A stretch of 64,000 bases of DNA from the NCBI GenBank assembly GCA_002831545.1, contig CP025095.1, positions 310,001 to 374,000 on the forward strand. The letters are read 5' to 3'. Both the position numbers and the translations under genes were made by a program. Of this stretch, positions 37,197-46,872 are shown piece by piece (positions within the stretch are counted from its first letter, which is position 1; each line of letters opens with the position of its first letter). The notes under the pieces are model-generated. The model saw only the letters and a list, made by a program, of their open reading frames with translations, did no database searches and was not told the origin of the DNA. This DNA comes from Streptococcus suis (lineage in GTDB: Bacteria; Bacillota; Bacilli; Lactobacillales; Streptococcaceae).

Positions 37197-37250
37197 TTGA
37201 ATAATTTGTCAAATGTTGATATAATGACATTGGATAATATATATATATAT
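37197..37250 (+). promoter_or_regulatory. Adhesin promoter and (AT)7 tract
   Basis: TTGAAT (37197-37202), 17 bases, TATAAT (37220-37225). Seven AT units (37237-37250) lie in the early leader. The ribosome site AAGGAG (37296-37301) lies five bases before the ATG at 37307. Confidence 0.6.
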
Positions 37251-37306
37251 GCTTGATTGCGTATGTTTTATATATAGAGCAAGTTTTCTTTATATAAGGA
37301 GTGTAT

Positions 37307-40300
37307 ATGAATCGTCAGCGATTTAGCAAGAACTTTGATGAAATTGACCGTAAGAGTCAAGTGAAGATGTACAAAGCTGGTAAAAACTGGGTTCGGAAAG
37401 TAATATCTCAGATTAGTCTTTTACGAGTAATTCGTAGCCGTGATGATGTAACCGCTAACATAAGCACTGTTGAAAATAGGGATTGTTTGGATAATCGATG
37501 TCATGAATACTTGAAGTCTATTTTAGCTTTGGGGGCGGCAATTACAGGTACTTCTGTTTCACCGACTGCTTTTGCAGAAGAGTATCCTCTTGTTGTGGAG
37601 CAAGAAGTAGAAAGTAGTATTGATACTCTTGTTGATAAAGATGTAGTAATTGTTGAAAGAGTTTCTTCAGAAATAATTGTTGATAGTCACCTACTGATTT
37701 CAACAGATCCATCTCCATCATCAAATGTCAACCAATCCATTGATCGCATGGTTTCAGCTAGTGGCAGTGAATCTGTTAGTGCTTCCTCCTCGGCTAGTGG
37801 CAGTGAATCTGTTAGTGCTTCCTCCTCGGCTAGTGGCAGTGAGTCTGTTAGTGCTTCCTCCTCGGTTAGTGGCAGTGAGTCTGCTAGTGTTTCCTCCTCG
37901 GTTAGTAGCAGTGAGTCTGTTAGTGCTTCCTCCTCGGTTAGTAGCAGTGAGTCTGTTAGTGCTTCCTCCTCAGTTAGTGGCAGTGAGTCTGTTAGTGCGT
38001 CAGAGTTGGTGAGTACATCGGTTAGAGAATCATTGTCAACAAGCGAAAGTGAACCGCTGAACGCGAATGGAACTGTGAATAAATCAGAAACCATTCGTAT
38101 CGCAGCAGAGTTGGAATACACCACACTGGACAATGCCATCCGCAACTTAAGGCACGCCCTATCTTTCCCAGAAATTTTTGAAGAAACAGGGAATGAAGAA
38201 AAGTATGGAAAGTATCGACAAGCCTTATCTCTTGCTAGACTTGCTTTAGAACAGGCCATCGCCCTTAGGGAAAAAGACTCGGTCAGTCAGGTAGAGTTAG
38301 ACGCTATGGCCTTAAAAGCGGGTCAAGCTGCGATAAGTTTAAATGGTCGAATAGCCCAAATCAATCCGATTACGGCTGTAGAGGGGACAAGTACTCGAGC
38401 AACGGATACTGTAAGACCGGAGATTCTTAAAACAAATGACCTAATAATCTTCAATAAAAGGACGATTACAACTCCATTAGTTTTTGGAGAGGTTAGAGAA
38501 GCAAGCAATCCTTCTTCATGGAAAGATTTTGGTATTAACTATGCATCCAATACCTATACAGCTGATAGTATAAAGGGAGGAAATAACATTCTTTTGGACT
38601 TCCCTGGTTTACAAGTAAGACATAGTTTGAAAACGGGGACGAGAGATGTATATCAGATAACAATATCTGGAACTGCTACCTATAAACAGGAAGTAAATGG
38701 AAGAACATATTTTACTCGTGCTCCGTATATCGTGGATGGCGCTGGGAATATACCGCTCTTTTATGTCAATGGAGCATGGAAGGAATCTAAAATCATCATT
38801 GTTGAAGTGGAAGATGGGAACCATTACATCAATATGAATTGGGGAGAGGCAGTAACCTCTAATAAACTGACTGAGAAAGCTAGCCTGCATACTAAAGCTG
38901 GGAACCCTTGGACTGATAAAAACGTATTGAACAATATTGTGATTCGTCCAACGGGTCAACTTCCAGCAGTGAATGAATCCAAAAACGTTGCTGTTGACCT
39001 TTCTGTAAACGGTCAATCGAATACAGCAACCGCAAATATTTATGTTAATTATCCTCCTCAAATAACAACTGCAAGCAATATGTATGTATTTAAGGGGGAG
39101 AGCGTAAATAGACAACTTATTCAGATAACAGAGAGTGGACCAGCGAATTTTGGAGGAACTGTAAAAAGTGCTACCTTTAATACATATGTACAAGGGTTAA
39201 CTATATCGACAACTGGTTTGGTGCAGGGGACGGTTCATGCAAATGCAACTCTTGGAAGATATACACGTACTGTTTCAGCTACAGACAACCTAAACAACAC
39301 TAATACATCAAATTCATTCGGAATCTATTATATGGATTTAACTGGCGGAGAGTTAACGTCTGAAATTGGTACAAAAATTACAAACGATCAAATTAGAAAT
39401 TTACTCCTTGCTAATTTACAATCTGGTGGAGAAAGTGTATCAAGCAACGTAAGCTTTAGTATACCTGAGCATGAAATGAGTTTAGGAATACAAACAATAA
39501 ATGTTGTAGCAACAGGTACAAACGGGAACTCGAAGACCGTTCAAGTGAAGTTGAATTACCGAGACACCCAAGCACCTACCGTTACAAGAACCCAGTCCGT
39601 TATTTACGTATTTGATAATGTACCAATTAAACTATTGAATCCGAACAATCCTCAAGCGGTTTCTCCAGTTGCCGATAAATTAAAAATTGCAACGGTTACG
39701 GATGTGTCTGGAGTGGCCACGACTGCGGACATACTCACCGCTGTAGAAGCTGAAAATGACAACAAAAAAGGTTTGACCGTTACAGTTGAAGGAAGTACGG
39801 CTAGTCCAAAAGAAGTCTTTGTCTCGGGTCAAACCGCAGCCTCTTTCAATCTGCCATCTGGATTTTACAACAATTTCGTTAAAATTGCAGATACCCAAGG
39901 TAATGCGACTACCTATCAAACAGAAAGTGCCAAATTTAAAATGCACTTGCTGGATACGAGTGTCACGCCTATTGTCGCACGAGATATTGATGCGACAGGT
40001 TTCACACGTGTGACGGCAGAAGATATACTCAATGCAGTCAATGTAGACTATGGTGCTGTCACTCAAGATGAGCAAAATGCAGTCAAAGTTCGCAAGGAGC
40101 TTCTGTCAAATTCAGATACAGGAGACAGGGTAACTCTTGGTACAAAAAGGGCTACAGTGCGTGTCTACACAGCTAGCAACACCTATAAAGATGTTGATGT
40201 TACGTTCGACTATGTAGATAGAACTAGACCACGTATCACCGTCAAGAAAGATGTTTCTGTCTTTGCTAATCGACCTGTTGAATTGATCGAGCCAAACACA

Positions 40301-40463
40301 GCAGCTCCCGTAATCGCAACCGATAGCTCAATGCCGTTGACCTATAGTATGCCAGATGCATCAGGAGTGACGGTCAATTCTACTACAGGTAAAGTGCAAG
40401 GAACGCTTAGTGCTACTGGTGCTGGATACTATACACGTGCGGTTACAGTGCTGGATGCTCATA
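37307..40463 (+). pseudogene. Serine-rich-repeat adhesin, 5' part (interrupted by IS)
   Basis: It encodes about 1,052 residues before the insertion. The N-terminal VKMYKAGKNWVRK fits the KxYKxGKxW signal of accessory-Sec (SecA2/SecY2) substrates; a hydrophobic core ends at SPTAFAEE (about residue 85). A short serine-rich region 1 (SASGSESV repeats, about residues 145-235) follows. The ligand-binding region and several immunoglobulin/cadherin-like repeats with DxTxP-type motifs (DTQAPTVT, DRTRPRIT) come next. The frame runs into the IS and stops at 40531. Its partner half is at 41564-45299. Confidence 0.88.
37752..38000 (+). repeat. Serine-rich repeat region 1
   Basis: About eight tandem 30-base units encode variants of SGSESVSASS. 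SRR1 regions of such adhesins are normally O-glycosylated in the cytoplasm before export. Confidence 0.85.
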
Positions 40464-40489
40464 CTCAACAAAAATCAAAAGCAAACCAG

Positions 40490-40987
40490 TCAAGTGTTTT
40501 TAAACCATTGTCTACTAACAATTGGTTTTAAAATAGACCAATCTAACTCTCGTATTACTTCTTGAAGCTTGTTTATCACATCGTCTAGTGTTTTAAAAGC
40601 TTTATTCTTAAACCCTCTCTTTCGAATCTCAGCCCAAACTTGTTCAATTGGATTCATTTCAGGAGTATAGGGAGGAATAAACTCAAAACCAATATTATGT
40701 GGTTTCTCTAAGGTACTTGATTTATGCCAAACGGCATTGTCCATCACTAATAAAATATAATCGTCAGGATAAGCTTCAGATAGTTGTTTGAGAAAAACAT
40801 TCATCCAATCTGTATTACAGCCCCCAGCGATAATGAAGAAGGACTCTCCTGTATGGGCATCAACAGCACCATAGCAATAGCGATACTCACGAATATAGTG
40901 ACTATGTACATGCGGTCTCACCCCTTTTGGTGCCCAGGCCTTCCCAATTTTACTGATCCGACCGAAACCCGCCTCATCTTGATACAT
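40490..40987 (-). CDS. IS630-family transposase, C-terminal ORF (orfB)
   Basis: This frame holds the DDE catalytic domain: the first Asp in MYQDEAGFGR, the second in LVMDNAVWHKS and the Glu in MNPIEQVW. The frame is open upstream of its ATG into the end of orfA (KRFKNSRRYHKVRL), so the active transposase is probably made by frameshifting from orfA rather than by starting here. Confidence 0.88.
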   Translation of the reverse strand: MYQDEAGFGRISKIGKAWAPKGVRPHVHSHYIREYRYCYGAVDAHTGESFFIIAGGCNTDWMNVFLKQLSEAYPDDYILLVMDNAVWHKSSTLEKPHNIGFEFIPPYTPEMNPIEQVWAEIRKRGFKNKAFKTLDDVINKLQEVIRELDWSILKPIVSRQWFKNT

Positions 40988-41012
40988 TAGCCTGACTTTA
41001 TGATAGCGACGA

Positions 41013-41525
41013 CTATTCTTGAAGCGCTTTCCTGTTTTCGTGAATGAAGATTTTATTTTTAGACGCTAGAATCGTTTCGGCGTCTGCTTTTTTAGGGTGT
41101 TCTGGTCTTGGCGTCACTTTGCGCCAACCATGGCGTTTAAGAATGGCATAGAATCCTTCCTTGGTCGTAGGGTGTCCAACCCGTTTCTGATAAGCTTCAT
41201 AGAGAGAGTTTATCGTCACAAATTCGCCATTTAGTGAGGCTGTTAACTGTTCTTTTAGAAACGCTTCCTCTTCTTGAAGGGTTAAATATTGACGGTTCCG
41301 TCCACCTCGCGTTTCTCTTACTAGAGCTGAAATCCCCTCAAGTTCGTACTTGCGCTGTAAGGACCAGATTGTATACTTTGAATAGCCGATGAGGTTAGTG
41401 ATTTCCTTATAGCTAAGACCTTCTGCTCTGAACAAGATAACTTGAAGTCGTCTATGAAATGGAGAATAGGTTTTATCTTTCAAATAAGTTTTTAATTCTT
41501 TCGTTTGTTCGATAGTAAGTTTCAT
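41013..41525 (-). CDS. IS630-family transposase, N-terminal ORF (orfA)
   Basis: A 170-residue protein with two helix-turn-helix parts (LSYKEITNLIGYSKYTIWSLQRKY and the LYEAYQKRVGHPTTKEGFYAILKRHGW winged helix) that bind the element ends. It ends at a TAG shortly after FIHENRKALQE. The catalytic part continues in the +1 frame. Confidence 0.88.
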   Translation of the reverse strand: MKLTIEQTKELKTYLKDKTYSPFHRRLQVILFRAEGLSYKEITNLIGYSKYTIWSLQRKYELEGISALVRETRGGRNRQYLTLQEEEAFLKEQLTASLNGEFVTINSLYEAYQKRVGHPTTKEGFYAILKRHGWRKVTPRPEHPKKADAETILASKNKIFIHENRKALQE

Positions 41526-41563
41526 AAATCTATTATAGGTTAGTTTTTGTTTTTTGAATAGTA

Positions 41564-44500
41564 TCAAAACAATAGCATAACATCAGGTGATTTTTGGATT
41601 CGATCCCTGTTTATCAATAATATGGGGAGCGATGGGACTATTACAGCCCTTGAGCGTGAGTATGGATTGGTTCCGACAGCAGATGATATTAAAAACCATG
41701 TCACAATAACGGGTGTAGATAACAATGGTCCAACGATTACCAAAGAAGTATTAGGAACTATTCCGAAAAATGTTAATGGACATGTACAAGTCCAGTTAAC
41801 AACGAGCGAAGGGGTTCGTACTGTTGTGACTGTACCAATCAATTACACCAACCAACGTCCGATTATTAACGTGCCAGCTAGAAAAGAAATCCTTCGAAAA
41901 CCAGTGGGGCAATCGACCACCATTGACTTGTCCGAAGGTGTGACTGTTACAGATAGAGAAGATGATCGTTCTCCATCAGATAACCTGACGACATCTGTCA
42001 AATATGAGATTGTAGATAGTACCAATCAAGTAGTGAGAACGGTTGGGCCTAGTACAGCATCAAAAATAGTTGACCTTACAGATCTTCCTGCAGGGGATTA
42101 TACAGTTAAGATTTCTGCGACAGATTCTGGAGCAACAACACCTGTCGTTGCAACCTATTCCCTTCGTGTAAATGTGGATACAACACCGCCAACGGTTGCG
42201 AATGCGAAGTCAGACATTTTTGTTTTCAAAGGAGTAGCAATTGACACAAATGCAACTGTAACAGGGGAACAACCATTGAAATGGGCGACTATTTCGGATG
42301 ATATTGCTGTGACAGACATTGTTGGAAGAAACAATTTAGTTGGTCTCTCGTTGGACTTGAACGGCAATTTAACAGGAATAAGTAATAGTACTGCAGGTTA
42401 CTACAGTAGAAGTTTGACTGTTACGGATGGTACAAACAGTGCAACTGCTGTATCAGTCAGAATCTTTGTCCTTGAGCCAAGTGGGGAAACAACGACACGG
42501 ATTCATGGGCACCATGTGCGTACAACGGATTTTGCCAATCTTGTGACATTGACATCTGGTTCTGGGTATGATAGCAATGGGTTCAAAGCAGCTGCTGGCT
42601 TGACATTTACACCAGTAGATGCACAAGGAAATGCTCTAACAGATAATCAATTACCAAAAACAGGGACAGGAAATCAAGTTCGTGTACGAGTGACGACAAG
42701 TCAGGGGGTTGTGACCTATGTAACGGTAACTGTTAATTATGATGCAAACACAAATCCAAGTCTAACGGTGAGCGATCAGACGATAGACAAGGGAGATGTG
42801 AGAGGAAATTCTATCGATTTATCAAGAGAAGTTACGGTTTCTGATAAAGAAGATGATCGTGATCCGAATGATAACAAAACCAAACGTGTTACTTATGAAG
42901 TTCGTTCTGCAGATGGGGCGAGGGTTATTAAGGCGGAAAGCGAGGATGTGACACTTCCGCTTACAACTACGGCCGGAACCTACAAAGTCATTGTCAAAGT
43001 TACGGACAGTGATGGTAGCGTTGTGACAAGAGAGTACACATTGACTATCACAGATCGTGTGTCTGCGAGTATCTCCTCCTCTGAGTCCGCGTCAACCAGC
43101 GCGTCTACCTCATCAAGTACCTCAACGAGTGCGTCCGCATCAGTCAGCGCGTCCACCTCATCAAGTACCTCAACGAGTGAGTCTGCGTCAACCAGCGCGT
43201 CTACCTCATCAAGTACTTCATCGTCTGAGTCCGCGTCAGTAAGCGCATCTACTTCAGCAAGTACTTCATCGTCTGAGTCCGCGTCAGTAAGCGCGTCTAC
43301 TTCAGCAAGTACCTCAACGAGTGAGTCTGCGTCAACCAGCGCGTCTACCTCAGCAAGTACCTCGTCCTCTGAGTCCGCATCAGTAAGCGCGTCTACCTCA
43401 GCAAGTACCTCGTCCTCTGAGTCCGCATCAGTAAGCGCGTCTACCTCAGCAAGTACTTCATCGTCTGAGTCCGCGTCAGTAAGCGCGTCTACCTCAGCAA
43501 GTACCTCAACGAGTGAGTCCGCGTCAATGAGTGCGTCTACCTCAGCAAGCACGAGTGCCAGCGCGTCCGCATCAACCAGTGCGTCTACCTCAGCAAGTAC
43601 AAGTGCTAGCGCGTCCGCGTCGACCAGTGCGTCTACCTCAGCAAGCACGAGTGCCAGTGAGTCCGCGTCGACCAGTGCGTCTACTTCAGCAAGCACCAGT
43701 GCCAGCGTGTCCGCGTCGACCAGTGCGTCTACCTCAGCAAGCACATCAGCTTCTGAGTCTGCATCAACCAGTGCGTCTACTTCAGCAAGTACCAGTGCTA
43801 GCGCGTCCGCCTCAACAAGTGCGTCTACCTCAGCAAGCACCAGTGCTAGCGCGTCCGCGTCGACCAGCGCGTCTACCTCAGCAAGTACCAGTGCTAGCGA
43901 GTCCGCGTCGACCAGTGCATCTACTTCAGCAAGCACAAGTGCTAGCGCGTCTGCCTCAACAAGTGCGTCTACTTCAGCAAGCACGAGTGCCAGCGCGTCC
44001 GCATCAACCAGTGCGTCTACTTCAGCAAGTACCTCGGCTTCTGAGTCTGCGTCAACCAGCGCGTCTACCTCAGCAAGTACCAGTGCTAGCGAGTCCGCGT
44101 CGACCAGTGCATCTACCTCAGCAAGCACCAGTGCTAGCGCGTCTGCCTCAACAAGTGCGTCTACTTCAGCAAGCACGAGTGCCAGCGCGTCCGCATCAAC
44201 CAGTGCGTCTACTTCAGCAAGTACCTCGGCTTCTGAGTCTGCATCAACCAGCGCATCTACTTCGGCAAGTACCTCAACGAGTGAGTCTGCGTCGACCAGT
44301 GCGTCTACCTCAGCAAGTACAAGTGCCAGTGAGTCTGCGTCAACCAGCGCGTCTACTTCAGCAAGCACCAGTGCCAGTGAGTCTGCGTCGACCAGTGCGT
44401 CTACTTCAGCAAGCACATCAGCTTCCGAGTCTGCATCAACAAGTGCGTCTACCTCAGCAAGTACAAGTGCCAGCGAGTCCGCGTCAACCAGCGCGTCTAC

Positions 44501-45299
44501 CTCAGCAAGTACTTCATCGTCTGAGTCCGCGTCAACCAGCGCGTCTACCTCATCAAGTACCTCAACGAGTGAGTCTGCGTCGACCAGCGCGTCTACTTCA
44601 GCAAGTACCTCAACGAGTGAGTCTGCGTCAACCAGCGCGTCTACCTCAGCAAGTACCTCATCGTCTGAGTCTGCATCAACTAGCGCGTCTACTTCAGCAA
44701 GTACCTCGGCCTCAGAGTCCGCATCAGTAAGCGCGTCTACTTCAGCAAGTACTTCATCGTCTGAGTCTGCGTCAACCAGCGCGTCTACCTCATCAAGTAC
44801 CTCAGCTTCTGAGTCTGCGTCGACCAGCGCGTCCATCTCAGCAAGTACTTCGGCTTCTGAGTTTGCGTCAACTAGCGCGTCTACCTCAGCAAGTACCTCA
44901 TCATCTGCGTCCGCATCAGAAGTTTGGATTACATCAAATGCTGGTGGAGCTTCCTTGGAATTACCGAAAATTGATGTACAATCTGTATCGGAATCTATAA
45001 GTGTTTCTCAATCAGTTTCGATCAGTTCATCTGCATCAGTGAGCACATCGACTTCAGCCAGTGCGTCCGCATCCGTGAGTGCATCAACTAGCGCATCTGT
45101 TTCAGCAAGTGCTTCAAGGTCTGAATCAATGATTCCGAACCAGCCAAGTTCAGAAACTGTAAGTCCAAAACCTGCAAGATTGCCGAATACAGGAGAAACA
45201 GCTTCAAATATATCTGGAGCAGTCAGTGCAACTCTGTTGCTAGGAGCCTTTACTCTTAAAGCTAAACGACGTCGTAAAAAAGACGAAGAAACTGAATAG
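41564..45299 (+). pseudogene. Serine-rich-repeat adhesin, 3' part
   Basis: The frame is open from the IS border ([15 protein letters not shown]...) through three more cadherin-like repeats. A serine-rich region 2 of roughly 680 residues (SASTSASTS and variants) follows, then LPNTGETAS, a hydrophobic segment and [13 protein letters not shown] for sortase anchoring. No ribosome site lies upstream, so it is probably not made as a surface protein. Removing the 1,100 bases of IS plus one TA leaves the two halves in different frames, so a further small change has occurred at the junction. Confidence 0.87.
43057..45120 (+). repeat. Serine-rich repeat region 2
   Basis: About 2 kb of tandem units, mainly 18 to 60 bases long, encode [13 protein letters not shown]-type repeats. 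Units vary at synonymous positions, so the array is long-lived, but recombination could change its length. Long antisense and out-of-frame ORFs here are artefacts of the repeat. Confidence 0.93.
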
Positions 45300-45339
45300 T
45301 TCGAATACGATGATGTCAGTAATCTAAAGATTATTTAAT

Positions 45340-45396
45340 AAAACTCTGTAATTTAGTAGTGAATAGAGTCATTACAAAGATTACAGAGTTTTTATG
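45340..45396 (+). terminator. Adhesin terminator
   Basis: AAAACTCTGTAAT (45340-45352) pairs exactly with ATTACAGAGTTTT (45380-45392), followed by more Ts. Confidence 0.8.
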
Positions 45397-45594
45397 AATT
45401 ACAATCAAATAAAACCAGATCAGTATAAAATATACAGTAGCATAAGAGGTGAAGTGGTCTATTCAGCTATTTTCTTCTAAGGAGTCGTATTTCCAAAAAG
45501 ATGACTTTCAAAGGAAAACTTCTTTTCTACTCGATTCGCCTTATATGTTAAATTTGTTTTTACTTTCAGAACTATTTTCAGAAAAACTTAGTAT

Positions 45595-45627
45595 TTTCAG
45601 TTTCGTTTAAGTTTGTAGCTATATACT
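45595..45627 (+). promoter_or_regulatory. CiaR-type promoter, copy 2
   Basis: TTTCAG-N5-TTTAAG (45595-45611), ten bases, TATACT (45622-45627), the same geometry as copies 1 and 3. Confidence 0.82.
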
Positions 45628-45633
45628 ATATTC

Positions 45634-45712
45634 AAGCTAGAAATAGCAAACAACTTTTCTTTTTCATATAATCTCCTAGAGAACAGTCGACCGCGGTCGG
45701 CTGTTTTCGTGT
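45634..45712 (+). ncRNA. CiaR-dependent small RNA (csRNA), copy 2
   Basis: The RNA body contains TTTTTCATATAATCTCCTAG and ends in ACAGTCGACCGCGGTCGGCTGT plus TTTT as terminator. It differs from copy 1 by a few bases and a short insertion before the anti-SD segment. It lies between the adhesin terminator and copy 3. Confidence 0.8.
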
Positions 45713-45769
45713 TTGGGTACAATTAGTAATTTCATAATCAAGAAAATATTTTCAGAAAAACTTTTTGAT

Positions 45770-45802
45770 TTTCAGTTTTGTTTAAGTTTGTAGATATATA
45801 CT
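45770..45802 (+). promoter_or_regulatory. CiaR-type promoter, copy 3
   Basis: TTTCAG-N5-TTTAAG (45770-45786), ten bases, TATACT (45797-45802). The shared upstream sequence ATTTTCAGAAAAACTT shows it is a tandem duplicate of copy 2. Confidence 0.82.
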
Positions 45803-45808
45803 GTATTC

Positions 45809-45880
45809 AAGCTAGAAATAGCGAATTTCTTTTTCATATAATCTCCAGAGAACAGTCGACTGTGGTCGGCTGTTTTCGTG
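45809..45880 (+). ncRNA. CiaR-dependent small RNA (csRNA), copy 3
   Basis: It contains TTTTCATATAATCTCC, but the following T of the anti-SD is missing (TCTCCAGAG). The terminator is ACAGTCGAC..GTCGGCTGT plus TTTT. The mvk promoter follows at once. Confidence 0.78.
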
Positions 45881-45904
45881 TCTTTTCTTCTCGGGCAAAA
45901 ATGG

Positions 45905-45910
45905 TATAAT
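45905..45910 (+). promoter_or_regulatory. -10 of the mevalonate operon
   Basis: TGGTATAAT is an extended -10 ending at 45910, about 26 bases before the mvk ATG. No clear -35 is visible because the csRNA terminator lies there. Confidence 0.55.
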
Positions 45911-45936
45911 GGTAGTGATTGTATAAGGAGAAAAGT

Positions 45937-46872
45937 ATGTCGGTAGTAGGGAAATCAAGCGGTAAAATCATTTTGATGGGAGAACATTCAGTAGTCTATG
46001 GTCAGCCTGCTATTGCCATGCCATTTTCTGCTGTGGAAATTACAGCTCAGGTGACTGCCCAAGGTCAGGCACTTAGTGTAGCTTGTGACTTCTATGAAGG
46101 CCTGGTTCACAAGATGCCCAAAATATGGGAAAGTCTCAAGCATGCCATCCGTTTCTCACTCTATCGTATTGGTGCGCCGACTGACCCAGCTATTCACATC
46201 GAAATCAGCTCCACCATTCCTGCCGAGCGAGGCATGGGGTCTAGTGCTGCGGTGGCAGTAGCCGTTGCCCGCGCCCTCTTTGCCTACTACGAAAAAGACC
46301 TGACGGACGGCGAACTCTGGGACATTGTCCAGTCTTCGGAAAAAATTGCTCACGGTAATCCCTCGGGCATTGATGCGGCGACTACCAGTGGCAAGTCCCC
46401 CGTCTTCTTTATCAAGCACCAGCCCATCGAACCTTTTGAGCTGAAACTCCGTGCCCACTTGGTAGTGGCTGATACAGGCGTGACGGGAAATACCCTAGAA
46501 GCCATTTCAGATGTGGCTGATTTGTTGGAGAAAAAGCCAGAGGCTATCAAGCTAGTAGAAGAACTAGGAAACTTGACCCGACAGGCCAAGGAAGATTTAG
46601 CCACAGACCAGGCAGAGCTTCTAGGCAGCAGAATGAACCAAGCTCATGCCCTCCTGCAAAAATTAGGCGTGTCTGATCCTAGCCTAGATAAGCTAGTCCG
46701 CCTTGCCCAAGAAAATGGAGCCCTCGGAGCCAAATTAACTGGTGGCGGTCGTGGCGGTTGCATGATTGCTCTTGTTAGAACAGGCCAAGATGCTCAGACT
46801 CTTGCTCAAATTCTTACCCAAGCAGGCGCCCGCCAAACCTGGATACAGTACTTAGGAGAAACCAATGACTAA
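45937..46872 (+). CDS. mvk: Mevalonate kinase
   Basis: A 311-residue GHMP kinase that phosphorylates mevalonate at the expense of ATP. Motifs are KIILMGEHSVVYGQPA (motif 1), PAERGMGSSAAVAVAVARAL (the ATP-binding glycine-rich loop) and KLTGGGRGGCMIAL (motif 3). AAGGAG precedes ATG 45937; the longer frame has no ribosome site. It overlaps mvaD by eight bases and starts the four-gene operon that leads to isopentenyl diphosphate, the precursor of undecaprenyl phosphate. Confidence 0.94.
   Translation: MSVVGKSSGKIILMGEHSVVYGQPAIAMPFSAVEITAQVTAQGQALSVACDFYEGLVHKMPKIWESLKHAIRFSLYRIGAPTDPAIHIEISSTIPAERGMGSSAAVAVAVARALFAYYEKDLTDGELWDIVQSSEKIAHGNPSGIDAATTSGKSPVFFIKHQPIEPFELKLRAHLVVADTGVTGNTLEAISDVADLLEKKPEAIKLVEELGNLTRQAKEDLATDQAELLGSRMNQAHALLQKLGVSDPSLDKLVRLAQENGALGAKLTGGGRGGCMIALVRTGQDAQTLAQILTQAGARQTWIQYLGETND

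Larger units (their letters stand above)
40464..41561 (-). mobile_element. IS630-family insertion sequence, copy 1
   Basis: A 1,098-base element lies between TA dinucleotides (40462-40463 and 41562-41563), the usual IS630 target duplication. The ends are CTATTCAAAAAACAAAAAC and, reversed at the other side, CTCAACAAAAATCAAAAGC. It carries orfA and orfB on the minus strand. The interior matches copy 2 at 53770-54867 in both length and sequence. It splits the adhesin gene. Confidence 0.93.

Noticed and set aside
43531-44730. Out-of-frame ORF rich in Arg, Pro and Gln within the same repeat
   Set aside because: It is a frame-shifted shadow of the serine-rich coding repeat.
42980-44836. Long antisense ORF of 618 codons (repeats of ALVDADS type) opposite the serine-rich region
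   Set aside because: It is the mirror of an 18-60 base codon repeat whose composition excludes antisense stops; it has no ribosome site or promoter and covers only the repeat.
43057-45120. Tandem repeats considered as a CRISPR array
   Set aside because: Units are contiguous coding repeats without unique spacers, in one long open frame; no cas genes are present.
45595-45880. Repeated palindromes considered as IS ends or a CRISPR leader
   Set aside because: Each repeat has a full promoter, RNA body and terminator, which fits csRNA genes better; there are no spacers and no transposase.
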